Source of the DNA: Kiritimatiellia bacterium
GTDB taxonomy: Bacteria; Verrucomicrobiota; Kiritimatiellia; RFP12; UBA1067
Assembly (NCBI GenBank): GCA_017936245.1
Contig: JAGBFY010000074.1
Location: forward strand, 1 to 23,998
Reading direction: 5' to 3'
Length of the DNA: 23,998 nt
This document shows, one piece after another, positions 15,201 through 22,320 of this stretch. The notes under the pieces were generated by a model, which did no database searches, was not told where the DNA came from, and saw only the letters and a list, made by a program, of their open reading frames with translations. Within the stretch, counting starts at the first letter, position 1. Each line of letters starts with the position of its first letter. The translations under genes and the position numbers were made by a program.

Positions 15201-16462
15201 CGCACGACCTGAACCTTAGCCTCTTGCTCTATCGCCTTTGCGAAATCGTCGTTCTGCTCCGGCTCCACATTGCCCATCATGAAATCCTGCCACACGAGGA
15301 TACCGTTCCTGTCGCAGAAATCGTAAAGCGCATCGGGCTCATACACACCGCCGCCCCAGATGCGGATCATGTTGCAGTTGAGATCCACAAGCATGTCGAG
15401 ACACTTCTGGAGATGGAGGGGATCGCGGGAGTGGAGCGCGTCCATCGGAGTCCAGTCGCAGCCGTGCATATACACGGGCGAACCGTTCACAATAAAGCGG
15501 AAGGTACCGGGATTCTTCTCGGAATACCAGTCCGCCCTTTCGAGGCGCACAGTGCGCAGACCGATTTTGCGGGCATCACGCGCAAGAAGCTTTCCATCCA
15601 TGTCGGACAGCTCCGCCACAGCATCATACAGCACGGGGACTCCGGCGGAACGCGGCCACCATAGTTCAGCGTCCTTGACAACAAGACTGTCTGTCGTCTG
15701 TGCATACCGGAGCGGATGTTCCTCCGATGCGACAACCTTGCCGTCCATGGCGAGACTCACCTTGAGCTTCGATGCGTGAAGCCGTCTCCTCGGCGCAAGA
15801 ACCTGACATTGGACACGCACATCAGCGGTCTTCTTCTTCGCATCCACGCGCTCTACGATCCAGAACACGTCGCCAAAACGCTCCGGAGGAAGAACCTCCA
15901 CGCGGACGTCGCGCCAGATGCCGCCGCATACGACCCTCGGCATGATGTCCCAACCGAAAGAATGCTGGGCTTTGCGGATACCCTCCACATCCGTTCCGCC
16001 GACTCGACTGCGGCCCAATACGTTCAGAAGGCTACGCCCCAATGGAGATGCAATCAGCACCTCAATTGTGTTTCCCTTAGGCTTGAGCATATCCGTAACG
16101 TCGAATCTTTGCGGAATGAACATATTTGCACTGCTTCCGATGACCTTCCCGTTTAAGGTGTAGGTCGCACGGGTATCGACGCCGTCGAATACAAGTTCCG
16201 CCCGCTCACCCGGTTTCAGGGCAGGCGCGTCAAAACTGCGTGAATACCGCCATTCGCACTGTTCCTTTTCAAGAACGCCCCACGCATTTGTGCCAATGGT
16301 CAGATCGGGAATGACACCCGCATCCTGAAGAGCGACATATGCATCGCCGGGCACCTGCGTCTCGGTCGTACTCCAATCACCGCGCTCCTCCTCGAACCTG
16401 TAGTCGAGTTTCCATACCCCATTAAGCGACAGAGCCGCCGCAATGAACAGTGCAAAATTCAT
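12230..16462 (-). CDS. GH2 beta-mannosidase-like / heparinase II-III-like lyase fusion
   Basis: This 1410-residue protein joins two enzymes. Residues 13-745 form a GH2 glycosidase of beta-mannosidase type. SLNGVWKLDY opens the sugar-binding jelly roll, the barrel follows (GILVWQDFMMGNVE), the acid/base is Glu436 in ALWCANNEQ and the nucleophile is Glu521 in TFVSETGYHG. Both catalytic glutamates are kept. Residues from about 800 form an alpha-helical toroid (CWDNVLCAAFGF, YCSEGMGYWNYGYGHHM) and a beta-sandwich with the heparinase II/III histidine motif GGHNGEHHNHNDIGSY (1222-1236) and SGDAGREEYT. Known lyases of this fold cleave uronic-acid polysaccharides. The N-terminal hydrophobic run is short for a signal peptide, so export is likely but not certain. 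AAAGG precedes the ATG; the gene lies 24 bases after the DUF4965 gene. Confidence 0.85.
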   Translation of the reverse strand: MNFALFIAAALSLNGVWKLDYRFEEERGDWSTTETQVPGDAYVALQDAGVIPDLTIGTNAWGVLEKEQCEWRYSRSFDAPALKPGERAELVFDGVDTRATYTLNGKVIGSSANMFIPQRFDVTDMLKPKGNTIEVLIASPLGRSLLNVLGRSRVGGTDVEGIRKAQHSFGWDIMPRVVCGGIWRDVRVEVLPPERFGDVFWIVERVDAKKKTADVRVQCQVLAPRRRLHASKLKVSLAMDGKVVASEEHPLRYAQTTDSLVVKDAELWWPRSAGVPVLYDAVAELSDMDGKLLARDARKIGLRTVRLERADWYSEKNPGTFRFIVNGSPVYMHGCDWTPMDALHSRDPLHLQKCLDMLVDLNCNMIRIWGGGVYEPDALYDFCDRNGILVWQDFMMGNVEPEQNDDFAKAIEQEAKVQVVRLRSHPCLALWCANNEQDRSVASDWRENAPDPAGDRISREVLPRVLRDFDPFTPYIPSSPWWTPDVVSGKAKLSQDHLWGPRSQYFKGPFWTANTPTFVSETGYHGCPNVESLKRMMTPGCVYPWPCVTNKFVFNDEWRCKATVAYPEQGPSVHGDNRNALMPKQSEIMFGACPDKLEDFVSASQHAQAEALKTWIELSRSKKGRMWGLLWWNLRDGWPIVSDGVVDYYFGKKQAYDAIKMSSQDELVMIRDDHSLIAVNDRFRDVRGYVKVFDRESGRVVLEDRYNVKANSIAELGKIEWNGQGVFEIEYTVDEEWHRNYYLYGNPPFDFARFDPLLKDVRKCNPVYDAAMRYRKTARRKALDDAIAAADKALGDAHPSARTIRGLCELIQVLPPTAAAKYRAYVEKAVKEASDAVRGDFLFKESLSVLADMKRGESELASLAAKFPEKTGLPTDEHKYRFRIFNGTHVFKKLGLPDAEKVAKEPIPDTSDELYWDYVRNGNRSRYQRRWFAAVQNFEILVAAEAAEGKGRYISRIEDYLRTFCGWKTWVFPAHDGQIRGRNGNLLGIAQSVDLFSSELAAVIACCMDRLADRIDAALVSRVKSEVEFRIFTPIRRDIRFMKSQGGDPKDMSYCIYQWWIDSLNNWNAVCWDNVLCAAFGFIDDPVDRAKFIDGAMKSVDTYLSGFTPDGYCSEGMGYWNYGYGHHMLMGFLLRRMSDGKVDSLTRPLQRKIAEYARNYELSLGVSPAFADGNGSPTLSNLRLAEMLWPGSDSKPAQVSVFPDGQVWLFRAEKGISVAFKGGHNGEHHNHNDIGSYYVVKDGKFVSGDAGREEYTARTFSSRRYTSPILNSYGHPVPVIDGKLQETGAQYRAKVLSQDFGKEKCSVSIEIKGAYGIKALKSLVRTFTWERSGASLTVKDVFEFTEPTAFEVPYLVYDGIDCSPEISVSPAGHTLKKEKVPNPRAPWEPWRVAIVPAQPVVRAEVSVVFR

Positions 16463-16486
16463 CTTACCAACCTTTCACAGTGAATT

Positions 16487-18451
16487 CTATTTTACAGACC
16501 ATTCATAAGCGAGCATCGGCATGAACAATCCTCCGATCACGCTACGCCCGAGGAATCCCCGAACGCGGGAATTGTTCGTCCAATGCCAATCCGGGAACGG
16601 ATGACGGTCCGGTGTCTCGTCCGCATAACGGTAAATGGCATCTGTCACAAGATCAAGATCCGCACGCTCGCCGCGAAGGGATGCGACCCAGAAGCTCCAG
16701 TCCACCTTTCCGTACTCTGAGCGTGAATCGAGCGGAAGACCGAACGGACGCACCACCTTGCGGTAGACGGCCATCTCACTGTCAGCGACCTCTTTCGGGA
16801 AAAGCCCAAAGCCAAGCACCCGATCCCATACGAGATTGTATTTTAGGCTCCATGTGTCCGGCTTATCGAACGCGAGACGGTATCCGCCGTGCGCACCGCC
16901 CTTCGCAGCCTCAAGCCACTTTGGAACCGCTTCCTTGGCGATGCGCATATATTTCGAGGAGACATCCGCCTTGCCGAGTCGCTCTGCAAGCCTTGAATAA
17001 GAAGCGAACGCCATGATCGACTTTATCGACAGGTTGGCATTGTGCGCAAGATGTCCGGCAAAGTCGTCCGTGCAGAGCTGATTGCCGGGATCGAAACCGA
17101 ACTTCTCCAGATACTCCACCCACTTCGTCACGACATCCCAGTGCTGTCCAGCAAGCGATGCGTCCCCGGTGCGCTCGGCGAGAGCGCAAAGGCAGATCAG
17201 CATGTTTCCGCATTCCTCGACAGGCATACGGGCGGAATCATCCTTCTTCTGTGCAGACGCAGGAAGTTTTGGATTAAAGTTGTAGGTCTGTCCATTTGCC
17301 CATGGATACGTGCCGACATCATGTGGAGCGTACGGATACGGCCACCGGTCCGAAGCGGCGTATATCATGATCGGCTCGAGTGTAGCGCGGGTGAGCTCCG
17401 GCGACATAAGCAGAAGCAGCGGCAACTGGGGATAGAACACATCCACGGTTCCGATGGAGCCGTTGGACGAATTCTCCTTCGAGAAGTAGAGCGCCCTTCC
17501 GTCCTTCGCCTTCACAAGCTTGCATGCCGCAAAACTCTGTCTATACGCAAGCGATGCCAATGTTGTGTAGCGGGGACCTCCAACCTTCTCCGCACGGGCG
17601 GCGAAATCCCTGTCGAACACATCAGCTTTCTCCTTCAGCGCCTTGCGCTCACGCACAGCGGCCGACAGCATCTCCGTGAATCCCATGCCGTTGCGCCTCC
17701 ACCATGCCGGACACTCCTCATCAAGGAACTCGAGCGAAACAATATCGTCATATGCAACGGCAAACCATGCTTCGCTACCTTCTGAAACAGGATTCACGAT
17801 CCAAGCCCACCCCCAGTCGCACCTGACCCTGTCACCGCACATTGAGAGGGCGCGCTGCCGGCGTTTCCCGAGACAGTACGCCTTGAAACCCGCGATTTCG
17901 CAATCGCGGCGCTCCATGAGCCAAAGATCCTTCGGTGTCCAGTCGGAATCGTTGTTGGTCGCAAGCGAGGGTGATATCTCGGCCTCTACCTTTACGGTCT
18001 TAGCGCCTTCCGCCTTCACCGTAAAATAAGCGACCGGACGCGAAAACACGTCAAGATTATCGGTGAATTTCGGAGTCATGCATTCGAGCGTGACATTGCG
18101 GCCAAAGCCATCCGTCAACCTGAACACGCTCGTCAAAGGACGCACCTCACATCCGGCGAAACGCAGTGCGGGAACATCAACGCCGCGATCACGCCACTGA
18201 AGATCGGCCTTGCCGCCCATTATGCGATATTTCACACCATCAAGAGTTACGTACACTCTGATGGGCTGTTTCGCACCGAACCAGATCTCCGTATCGGCAT
18301 CGGTCGGATTCTCCGACGGCGACCATATCGAAAAGAACGGGTCGCACGAGACGACAGGAACACTCGGCGGACGAAACGCCGCCGAAGCGGAAACTGCAAA
18401 CGACAATACCGCCATCGCCGAAACACAAAACTTTTTCATTCTCTTATTCAT
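16487..18451 (-). CDS. Secreted glutaminase-A-like protein (DUF4964/DUF5127/DUF4965/DUF1793)
   Basis: The 654-residue protein has a clear signal peptide (MKKF then AMAVLSFAVSASA, cleavage near residue 24). RPPSVPVVSCDPFFSIWS (27-44) is the typical opening of the glutaminase-A family. A beta-rich domain follows, then an alpha/alpha toroid with SKENSSNGSIGTVDVFYP (324-341), PHDVGTYPWANG (376-387), MPVEECGNM (409-417) and CTDDFAGHLAHNANLSIK (460-477). The family is named after a fungal glutaminase, but many bacterial members sit in glycan-degradation loci and have unknown substrates. A glycosidase-like role is at least as likely here. Strong AAGGAG lies five bases upstream of the ATG, with its own promoter. 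It follows the DUF4838 gene and precedes the GH2 fusion. Confidence 0.82.
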   Translation of the reverse strand: MNKRMKKFCVSAMAVLSFAVSASAAFRPPSVPVVSCDPFFSIWSPSENPTDADTEIWFGAKQPIRVYVTLDGVKYRIMGGKADLQWRDRGVDVPALRFAGCEVRPLTSVFRLTDGFGRNVTLECMTPKFTDNLDVFSRPVAYFTVKAEGAKTVKVEAEISPSLATNNDSDWTPKDLWLMERRDCEIAGFKAYCLGKRRQRALSMCGDRVRCDWGWAWIVNPVSEGSEAWFAVAYDDIVSLEFLDEECPAWWRRNGMGFTEMLSAAVRERKALKEKADVFDRDFAARAEKVGGPRYTTLASLAYRQSFAACKLVKAKDGRALYFSKENSSNGSIGTVDVFYPQLPLLLLMSPELTRATLEPIMIYAASDRWPYPYAPHDVGTYPWANGQTYNFNPKLPASAQKKDDSARMPVEECGNMLICLCALAERTGDASLAGQHWDVVTKWVEYLEKFGFDPGNQLCTDDFAGHLAHNANLSIKSIMAFASYSRLAERLGKADVSSKYMRIAKEAVPKWLEAAKGGAHGGYRLAFDKPDTWSLKYNLVWDRVLGFGLFPKEVADSEMAVYRKVVRPFGLPLDSRSEYGKVDWSFWVASLRGERADLDLVTDAIYRYADETPDRHPFPDWHWTNNSRVRGFLGRSVIGGLFMPMLAYEWSVK

Positions 18452-18477
18452 CTTTTCTCCTTGAGTTTGGTGCGCAT

Positions 18478-18483
18478 ATTATA
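18478..18483 (-). promoter_or_regulatory. -10 element upstream of the glutaminase-A-like gene
   Basis: A perfect TATAAT on the minus strand, 26 bases before the ATG at 18451, in the 61-base gap after the DUF4838 gene. The gap is AT-richer than its surroundings. No good -35 is seen, but the position allows a leader carrying the AAGGAG site. Confidence 0.4.
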
Positions 18484-18512
18484 ATGCACCTTATTGTATT
18501 TTATCTGTACTG

Positions 18513-20762
18513 CTATTTGAACACCAATGTCGCTGCCGAACTGTAATCGCGATGTGCATTGATTGGCCAGCCGCAGGACTTGAATCCGGAAAGCTTGTCG
18601 GCATTGCGAATGATCATTAGTTTCCAACGATCTCCCTTTTCCGGTATGCGCCCAAGCCCGTCGAACGGTATCGTAATATCCAGCTGCCACAGGTTTCCGG
18701 TTATTGACGGGCTGACCTTCACACCTGCATTCCAGTCAACCTTGCCGTTTTTCGCATCCCAGACACCTCCTGCCGGAGTGATGGCAAACTGAATGCTGCT
18801 TCCGTCTCCGATGTCAAGAAACATCTCAATCGTCGGGGATTCCCAATTGTGTGCGTCATTCTTTGGAGTTCCACAATCCAATTTGGCGATGTCAGCCTCT
18901 GTACATTCGGCGAGTATGCGCAAAGCCTTTCCTGTCCTGTACAGTTTGAAGCGCGTCGGCTGCGACTTTCCGATCCGCGCACGGGATTCCAGCCAGCCAA
19001 TCGTGTTGAAAGCATCGTCTCCCGACCGGAAATCCAGATTATGAACCATGCCACCCTTCCGTGCCTCTTCCGCCGCAACAGTCCAGGCTTTGAAACATTC
19101 CGCATCAAGAGCGATCTCCGAAAGGGCGCGGCCATCTCCTTTTGCCGCCTTTGCAGCGAGAACGAGGCATTCACCCATCCTTTTTTCCAGTTCTTTGGGC
19201 ATGAGCTTGTCGGCAAAATTGCGCGGGGCGTTGAAGAAATACGTCATGTGCTTGGGTGACGTCCCCCACGCATCAGCCCAAAGCTTGTGGTAACGAACCA
19301 TGTGCCGCGATCCCTTGCCGTACACATTGCGGCAGAAATCATCCACAATGGATCCGGGCGCGATGTCCGGATCGAAGGCAAGCGTCGCCCAGGCATAGGC
19401 TGAAAGACGTGACGCATACTGCAGGATGCCAGATTTGGGCAGAGGATCCTTTTTGCTCGCAAGCCTGTGCATGTTGACCGGATACTCGGTCTTTACCCGT
19501 TTGAGCCCCATTTTGCGGTAAACCTTCATCTCATCGGCAAACACATTCCACAAGGGAAGGTACATGGGCTGTTTGAACACGTCAAACTCGTATCCATAAA
19601 AGCTCAAAGGCGCCTTTTCGCCCCATTTCCTGAACTCCCTCATCGAGTTGACATTCATCTCGCACGCATCGCTGTCCAACGGGTGGAAATAGCAGCGGTT
19701 ATAATGACAGTATTCCACAAAATCCACATCCGCCACGGGAATCCCAGGTATCGAGCGGTATTCCTGGTATGCCAGTCCTGCAAAACGGACATTCGGGATG
19801 CGTTCCCTTACAGACTTGATTATGCGGGCATAATAATTCCACCAACGAGCCGACTTGTCCGGATTGCGCGTACATTGTTCGCACTCGCAGCGCGAAATGA
19901 TGTCCGCCGTGCAGTAGTAGGCGATGCTTGCATTCTTCTGGGCTATGTCAGTGCACAGTTTGTCCACTACATAATTGAAGTAACCCTCGTTGCTCCAGCA
20001 TCCGGCGATTCCCTTTATGTCACGCTTGCCGTTAATCATAGAAAACCATTCTGGATGAGCCTTGAAAAGAACTTCTCTCTGCTTCATGTTTTCCGGCAAA
20101 GACACGCTATGCCCATGGGCTCGCACGACAAGTCCGATTTCATCCCTCAGCTTAGGGGTGTTTAGTCCGCAGTTGAGAAAGACCTTCGGAAACCAGCGCT
20201 CGGTATCCTCGTGGCGGTGTCCGGGGATTCCGCAGATGGACATCTCCCTGTATCCGAAAAACGGCTTGTATTCCTTATGCCACTTTTCGACGTTCCAGAC
20301 CGAAAGTTTCGGCAGGAACTCTCCGCTCTTACCCGGCCAATACCAACGAGCCCCCAACCGGTCGCGCAGGAACGCATACACGGCGAAAAGGACGGCGCGA
20401 GGCGATGAACCCTTGAGTTCGATCCTGCCCGGAGCGGTGTCCACGGAAAACGAATCGGCCAAACTGTCCCCATCCTGCTTCAACCAGATGACATTCGTTT
20501 CCGGCGCATCTTTAGCCGACACAGTCTTCAGCTCGGCATCTGATATCCGGTGCACCGTATCCGCAAGTTCGCTCGCAGCGTACAGCACGGGTTTTGGCGC
20601 ATTGTCCGGTACGGCGATGGTCCAGCACGAACCACCGTTCTCAAACAGTGGACGTGGAGGCTGCGGAGGCGGCTTTATTTTGAAGATTCCGATATCCTCA
20701 AATGACGCCTTTGATCCCGGAGCCATCCTTTCAGCATTGATCCTGAACATCAAGCCGTCCAC
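18513..20762 (-). CDS. DUF4838 protein with C-terminal CBM9-like domain; probably 3' part of a split gene
   Basis: The frame is 749 residues from a GTG with no ribosome site and no signal peptide. Residues 1-29 (LMFRINAERM, FEDIGIFKI) look like the second half of a carbohydrate-binding jelly roll whose first half ends the upstream gene. A proline linker (KPPPQPPRPL) follows, then a GH67/GH20-type alpha-beta domain (about 45-150). The DUF4838 barrel comes next, with HGHSVSLP, HPEWFSMINGKRD, and a CECEQC motif (292-297). The C-terminus (about 600-749) resembles CBM9/DOMON sugar-binding domains (ALRILAECTE, PTIEMFLDIGD, WQLDITIPF). DUF4838 proteins are normally exported glycan-active proteins, so lack of a signal supports truncation. 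Reading through the single TAA at 20814-20816 would restore one protein. Confidence 0.75.
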   Translation of the reverse strand: MDGLMFRINAERMAPGSKASFEDIGIFKIKPPPQPPRPLFENGGSCWTIAVPDNAPKPVLYAASELADTVHRISDAELKTVSAKDAPETNVIWLKQDGDSLADSFSVDTAPGRIELKGSSPRAVLFAVYAFLRDRLGARWYWPGKSGEFLPKLSVWNVEKWHKEYKPFFGYREMSICGIPGHRHEDTERWFPKVFLNCGLNTPKLRDEIGLVVRAHGHSVSLPENMKQREVLFKAHPEWFSMINGKRDIKGIAGCWSNEGYFNYVVDKLCTDIAQKNASIAYYCTADIISRCECEQCTRNPDKSARWWNYYARIIKSVRERIPNVRFAGLAYQEYRSIPGIPVADVDFVEYCHYNRCYFHPLDSDACEMNVNSMREFRKWGEKAPLSFYGYEFDVFKQPMYLPLWNVFADEMKVYRKMGLKRVKTEYPVNMHRLASKKDPLPKSGILQYASRLSAYAWATLAFDPDIAPGSIVDDFCRNVYGKGSRHMVRYHKLWADAWGTSPKHMTYFFNAPRNFADKLMPKELEKRMGECLVLAAKAAKGDGRALSEIALDAECFKAWTVAAEEARKGGMVHNLDFRSGDDAFNTIGWLESRARIGKSQPTRFKLYRTGKALRILAECTEADIAKLDCGTPKNDAHNWESPTIEMFLDIGDGSSIQFAITPAGGVWDAKNGKVDWNAGVKVSPSITGNLWQLDITIPFDGLGRIPEKGDRWKLMIIRNADKLSGFKSCGWPINAHRDYSSAATLVFK

Positions 20763-20816
20763 GCCTGCGGGAGCATGGAGTATTCTGGTGCATCTGCGGC
20801 GGCCGTCCCGGCATTA
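20763..20816 (-). other. In-frame TAA splitting a carbohydrate-binding domain
   Basis: The barrel gene ends at TAA (20814-20816). Seventeen codons later, in the same frame and without another stop, the DUF4838 frame begins. The codons just after the stop read CRDGRRRCTRILHAPAG. The +1 frame over the same bases reads PNNAGTAAADAPEY, which looks more like natural protein. Then TRILHAPAGVDGLMF fits again in the original frame. This points to either a point mutation or two compensating indels in a formerly continuous domain. Confidence 0.65.
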
Positions 20817-22310
20817 TTCGGAGACAGGTATGGCGTGTCGGCCCAATTTCCAGTTGAACGGAGCGTTGCCCGTCCGCCAGATGATCTCCGCATATCCGCC
20901 GCATTCGCCCCTGATCCACAGATCGATCACGTACGCATCGCCTTCCCGCACGGAATCCATCGGCACATGCCAGGCTCCGCTTTCGACCCCTGTTGCTTCA
21001 ACCGTCGAAAGGCTTGAATCACGTCCTGTTACCGCCGTAAAGCTTCCGCCGCTTTTCTTCTTGTCGAACCACGTCCATTTTTTGCATACGTTCGCCGGAT
21101 ATAGATTCTCAGATCCTTCAGACCTTAACCGCTTGGCCTTTGCCAATGCCGCGCCTTTTGGATCGCGTAACTCGGCAAGCACGTCTGAAAGGCCTGGCAG
21201 CGCCGATTCCCATGTATGCTTGCGGCTGTAACGGCGGCGGATTTTCACACTGGCATCATCTTTCCATTCAACCCAGGAAAACTTCTCGCCATATATCCAA
21301 ACATATTCTGCCGTATGCGCGGCATCCGAAAGATTGCGGCGGAAGTGTTCCAGACGAGAACCTCCTTCCGGACCAAAATACCAGGAACTCCCCGGCTTCT
21401 TGGCGTTCACGTACATGTCGATGTACTGGCCGAAACCGACACGCATCCTGGCGCGAAATTTATCCCGATTTCCGGGAGCAACCAGCGGGATGGACCGCAT
21501 CACCTGCTTTATCGCACCGTCATTGAAAGCGATTCTCGAATCATATTTGTAGGCACACTCGTCACCGTCAACCAAGGTTGCGGACATTGGCATCGCATCA
21601 AGTATTCCGTTGACGAAATGAGGCCAGAGATGACCGGCATCGCGCACGGCGGCAACGGGGTCATCCATTCCGAGAGCGCTGCGGCAGCCGGAAAAGAACC
21701 AGAACGAAAGAACGACCGCATCAGGAAACTCCTCGAACACGGCGGCAAACACCTCGCGTCCGCGCTGACGCGCCAGGCGGGCGCACTCATCGTACGCAGG
21801 CTCGTGGGGAAGACGGTAGAATTGCCGTTCCTTGGAATAATCTTCCGCATCTATGAACAACCCTTTCTGTCCGCAGCGCTTCGCCAGACGGGCGAACATG
21901 CGCATATTCCCGGCAAAACGCCGCCACTGGGCGTCATCACGCCAGTCAAGTCTATTGCCGTGATTGTAAAGCCAAAGGCAGTTCAGGAACGACTCCTTTA
22001 TGGCTGGATGCGCCGCAATCTTCTTCAATGAAGGTTCATACCGCTCAAGACTTTCATACAGCCACGGTGGATCCTGCATTATGGACCGGTAGTGTATGAC
22101 GGTGCCGTCCTTTTGTGTTGTAGGCGGCACATGGAGCGTTATTCCGTCGACAGGCATCCCCGAAAACTTGTCAATGTTGGCGGCAACCACATCAGGCGGA
22201 GTATCCGAAAGATCCCAGCCGTGAAGAATGAATTTGGATGCCGAGAAGGAAGTTGTAGACAAGGCGACAGAGATTCCCCCAAGAACAAACAATCTGCAAA
22301 ACATTTTCAA
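20814..22310 (-). CDS. Secreted TIM-barrel glycosidase-like protein ending in half a CBM
   Basis: The 498-residue product has a signal peptide (MKMFCRLFVLGGISVALSTTSFSA, cleavage near 24). The main domain (27-390) looks like a beta/alpha barrel: FILHGWDLSDTPP, DGITLHVPP, GLFIDAEDYS (Asp154, Glu156, Asp157), VLSFWFFSG, LVDGDECAYKY (Asp248, Glu251) and VWIYGEKFSW (Glu342). Acidic residues at strand ends could be catalytic, but I cannot assign a numbered GH family. Residues 401-498 begin a carbohydrate-binding jelly roll (AWHVPMDSVREGDAYVIDLWIRGE) that stops abruptly at SE. The rest of that fold is at the start of the DUF4838 gene in the same frame. It follows the truncated surface protein by 10 bases. 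Polysaccharide-active is a reasonable inference; the substrate is unknown. Confidence 0.7.
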   Translation of the reverse strand: MKMFCRLFVLGGISVALSTTSFSASKFILHGWDLSDTPPDVVAANIDKFSGMPVDGITLHVPPTTQKDGTVIHYRSIMQDPPWLYESLERYEPSLKKIAAHPAIKESFLNCLWLYNHGNRLDWRDDAQWRRFAGNMRMFARLAKRCGQKGLFIDAEDYSKERQFYRLPHEPAYDECARLARQRGREVFAAVFEEFPDAVVLSFWFFSGCRSALGMDDPVAAVRDAGHLWPHFVNGILDAMPMSATLVDGDECAYKYDSRIAFNDGAIKQVMRSIPLVAPGNRDKFRARMRVGFGQYIDMYVNAKKPGSSWYFGPEGGSRLEHFRRNLSDAAHTAEYVWIYGEKFSWVEWKDDASVKIRRRYSRKHTWESALPGLSDVLAELRDPKGAALAKAKRLRSEGSENLYPANVCKKWTWFDKKKSGGSFTAVTGRDSSLSTVEATGVESGAWHVPMDSVREGDAYVIDLWIRGECGGYAEIIWRTGNAPFNWKLGRHAIPVSE

Positions 22311-22320
22311 TATTCCCTTT

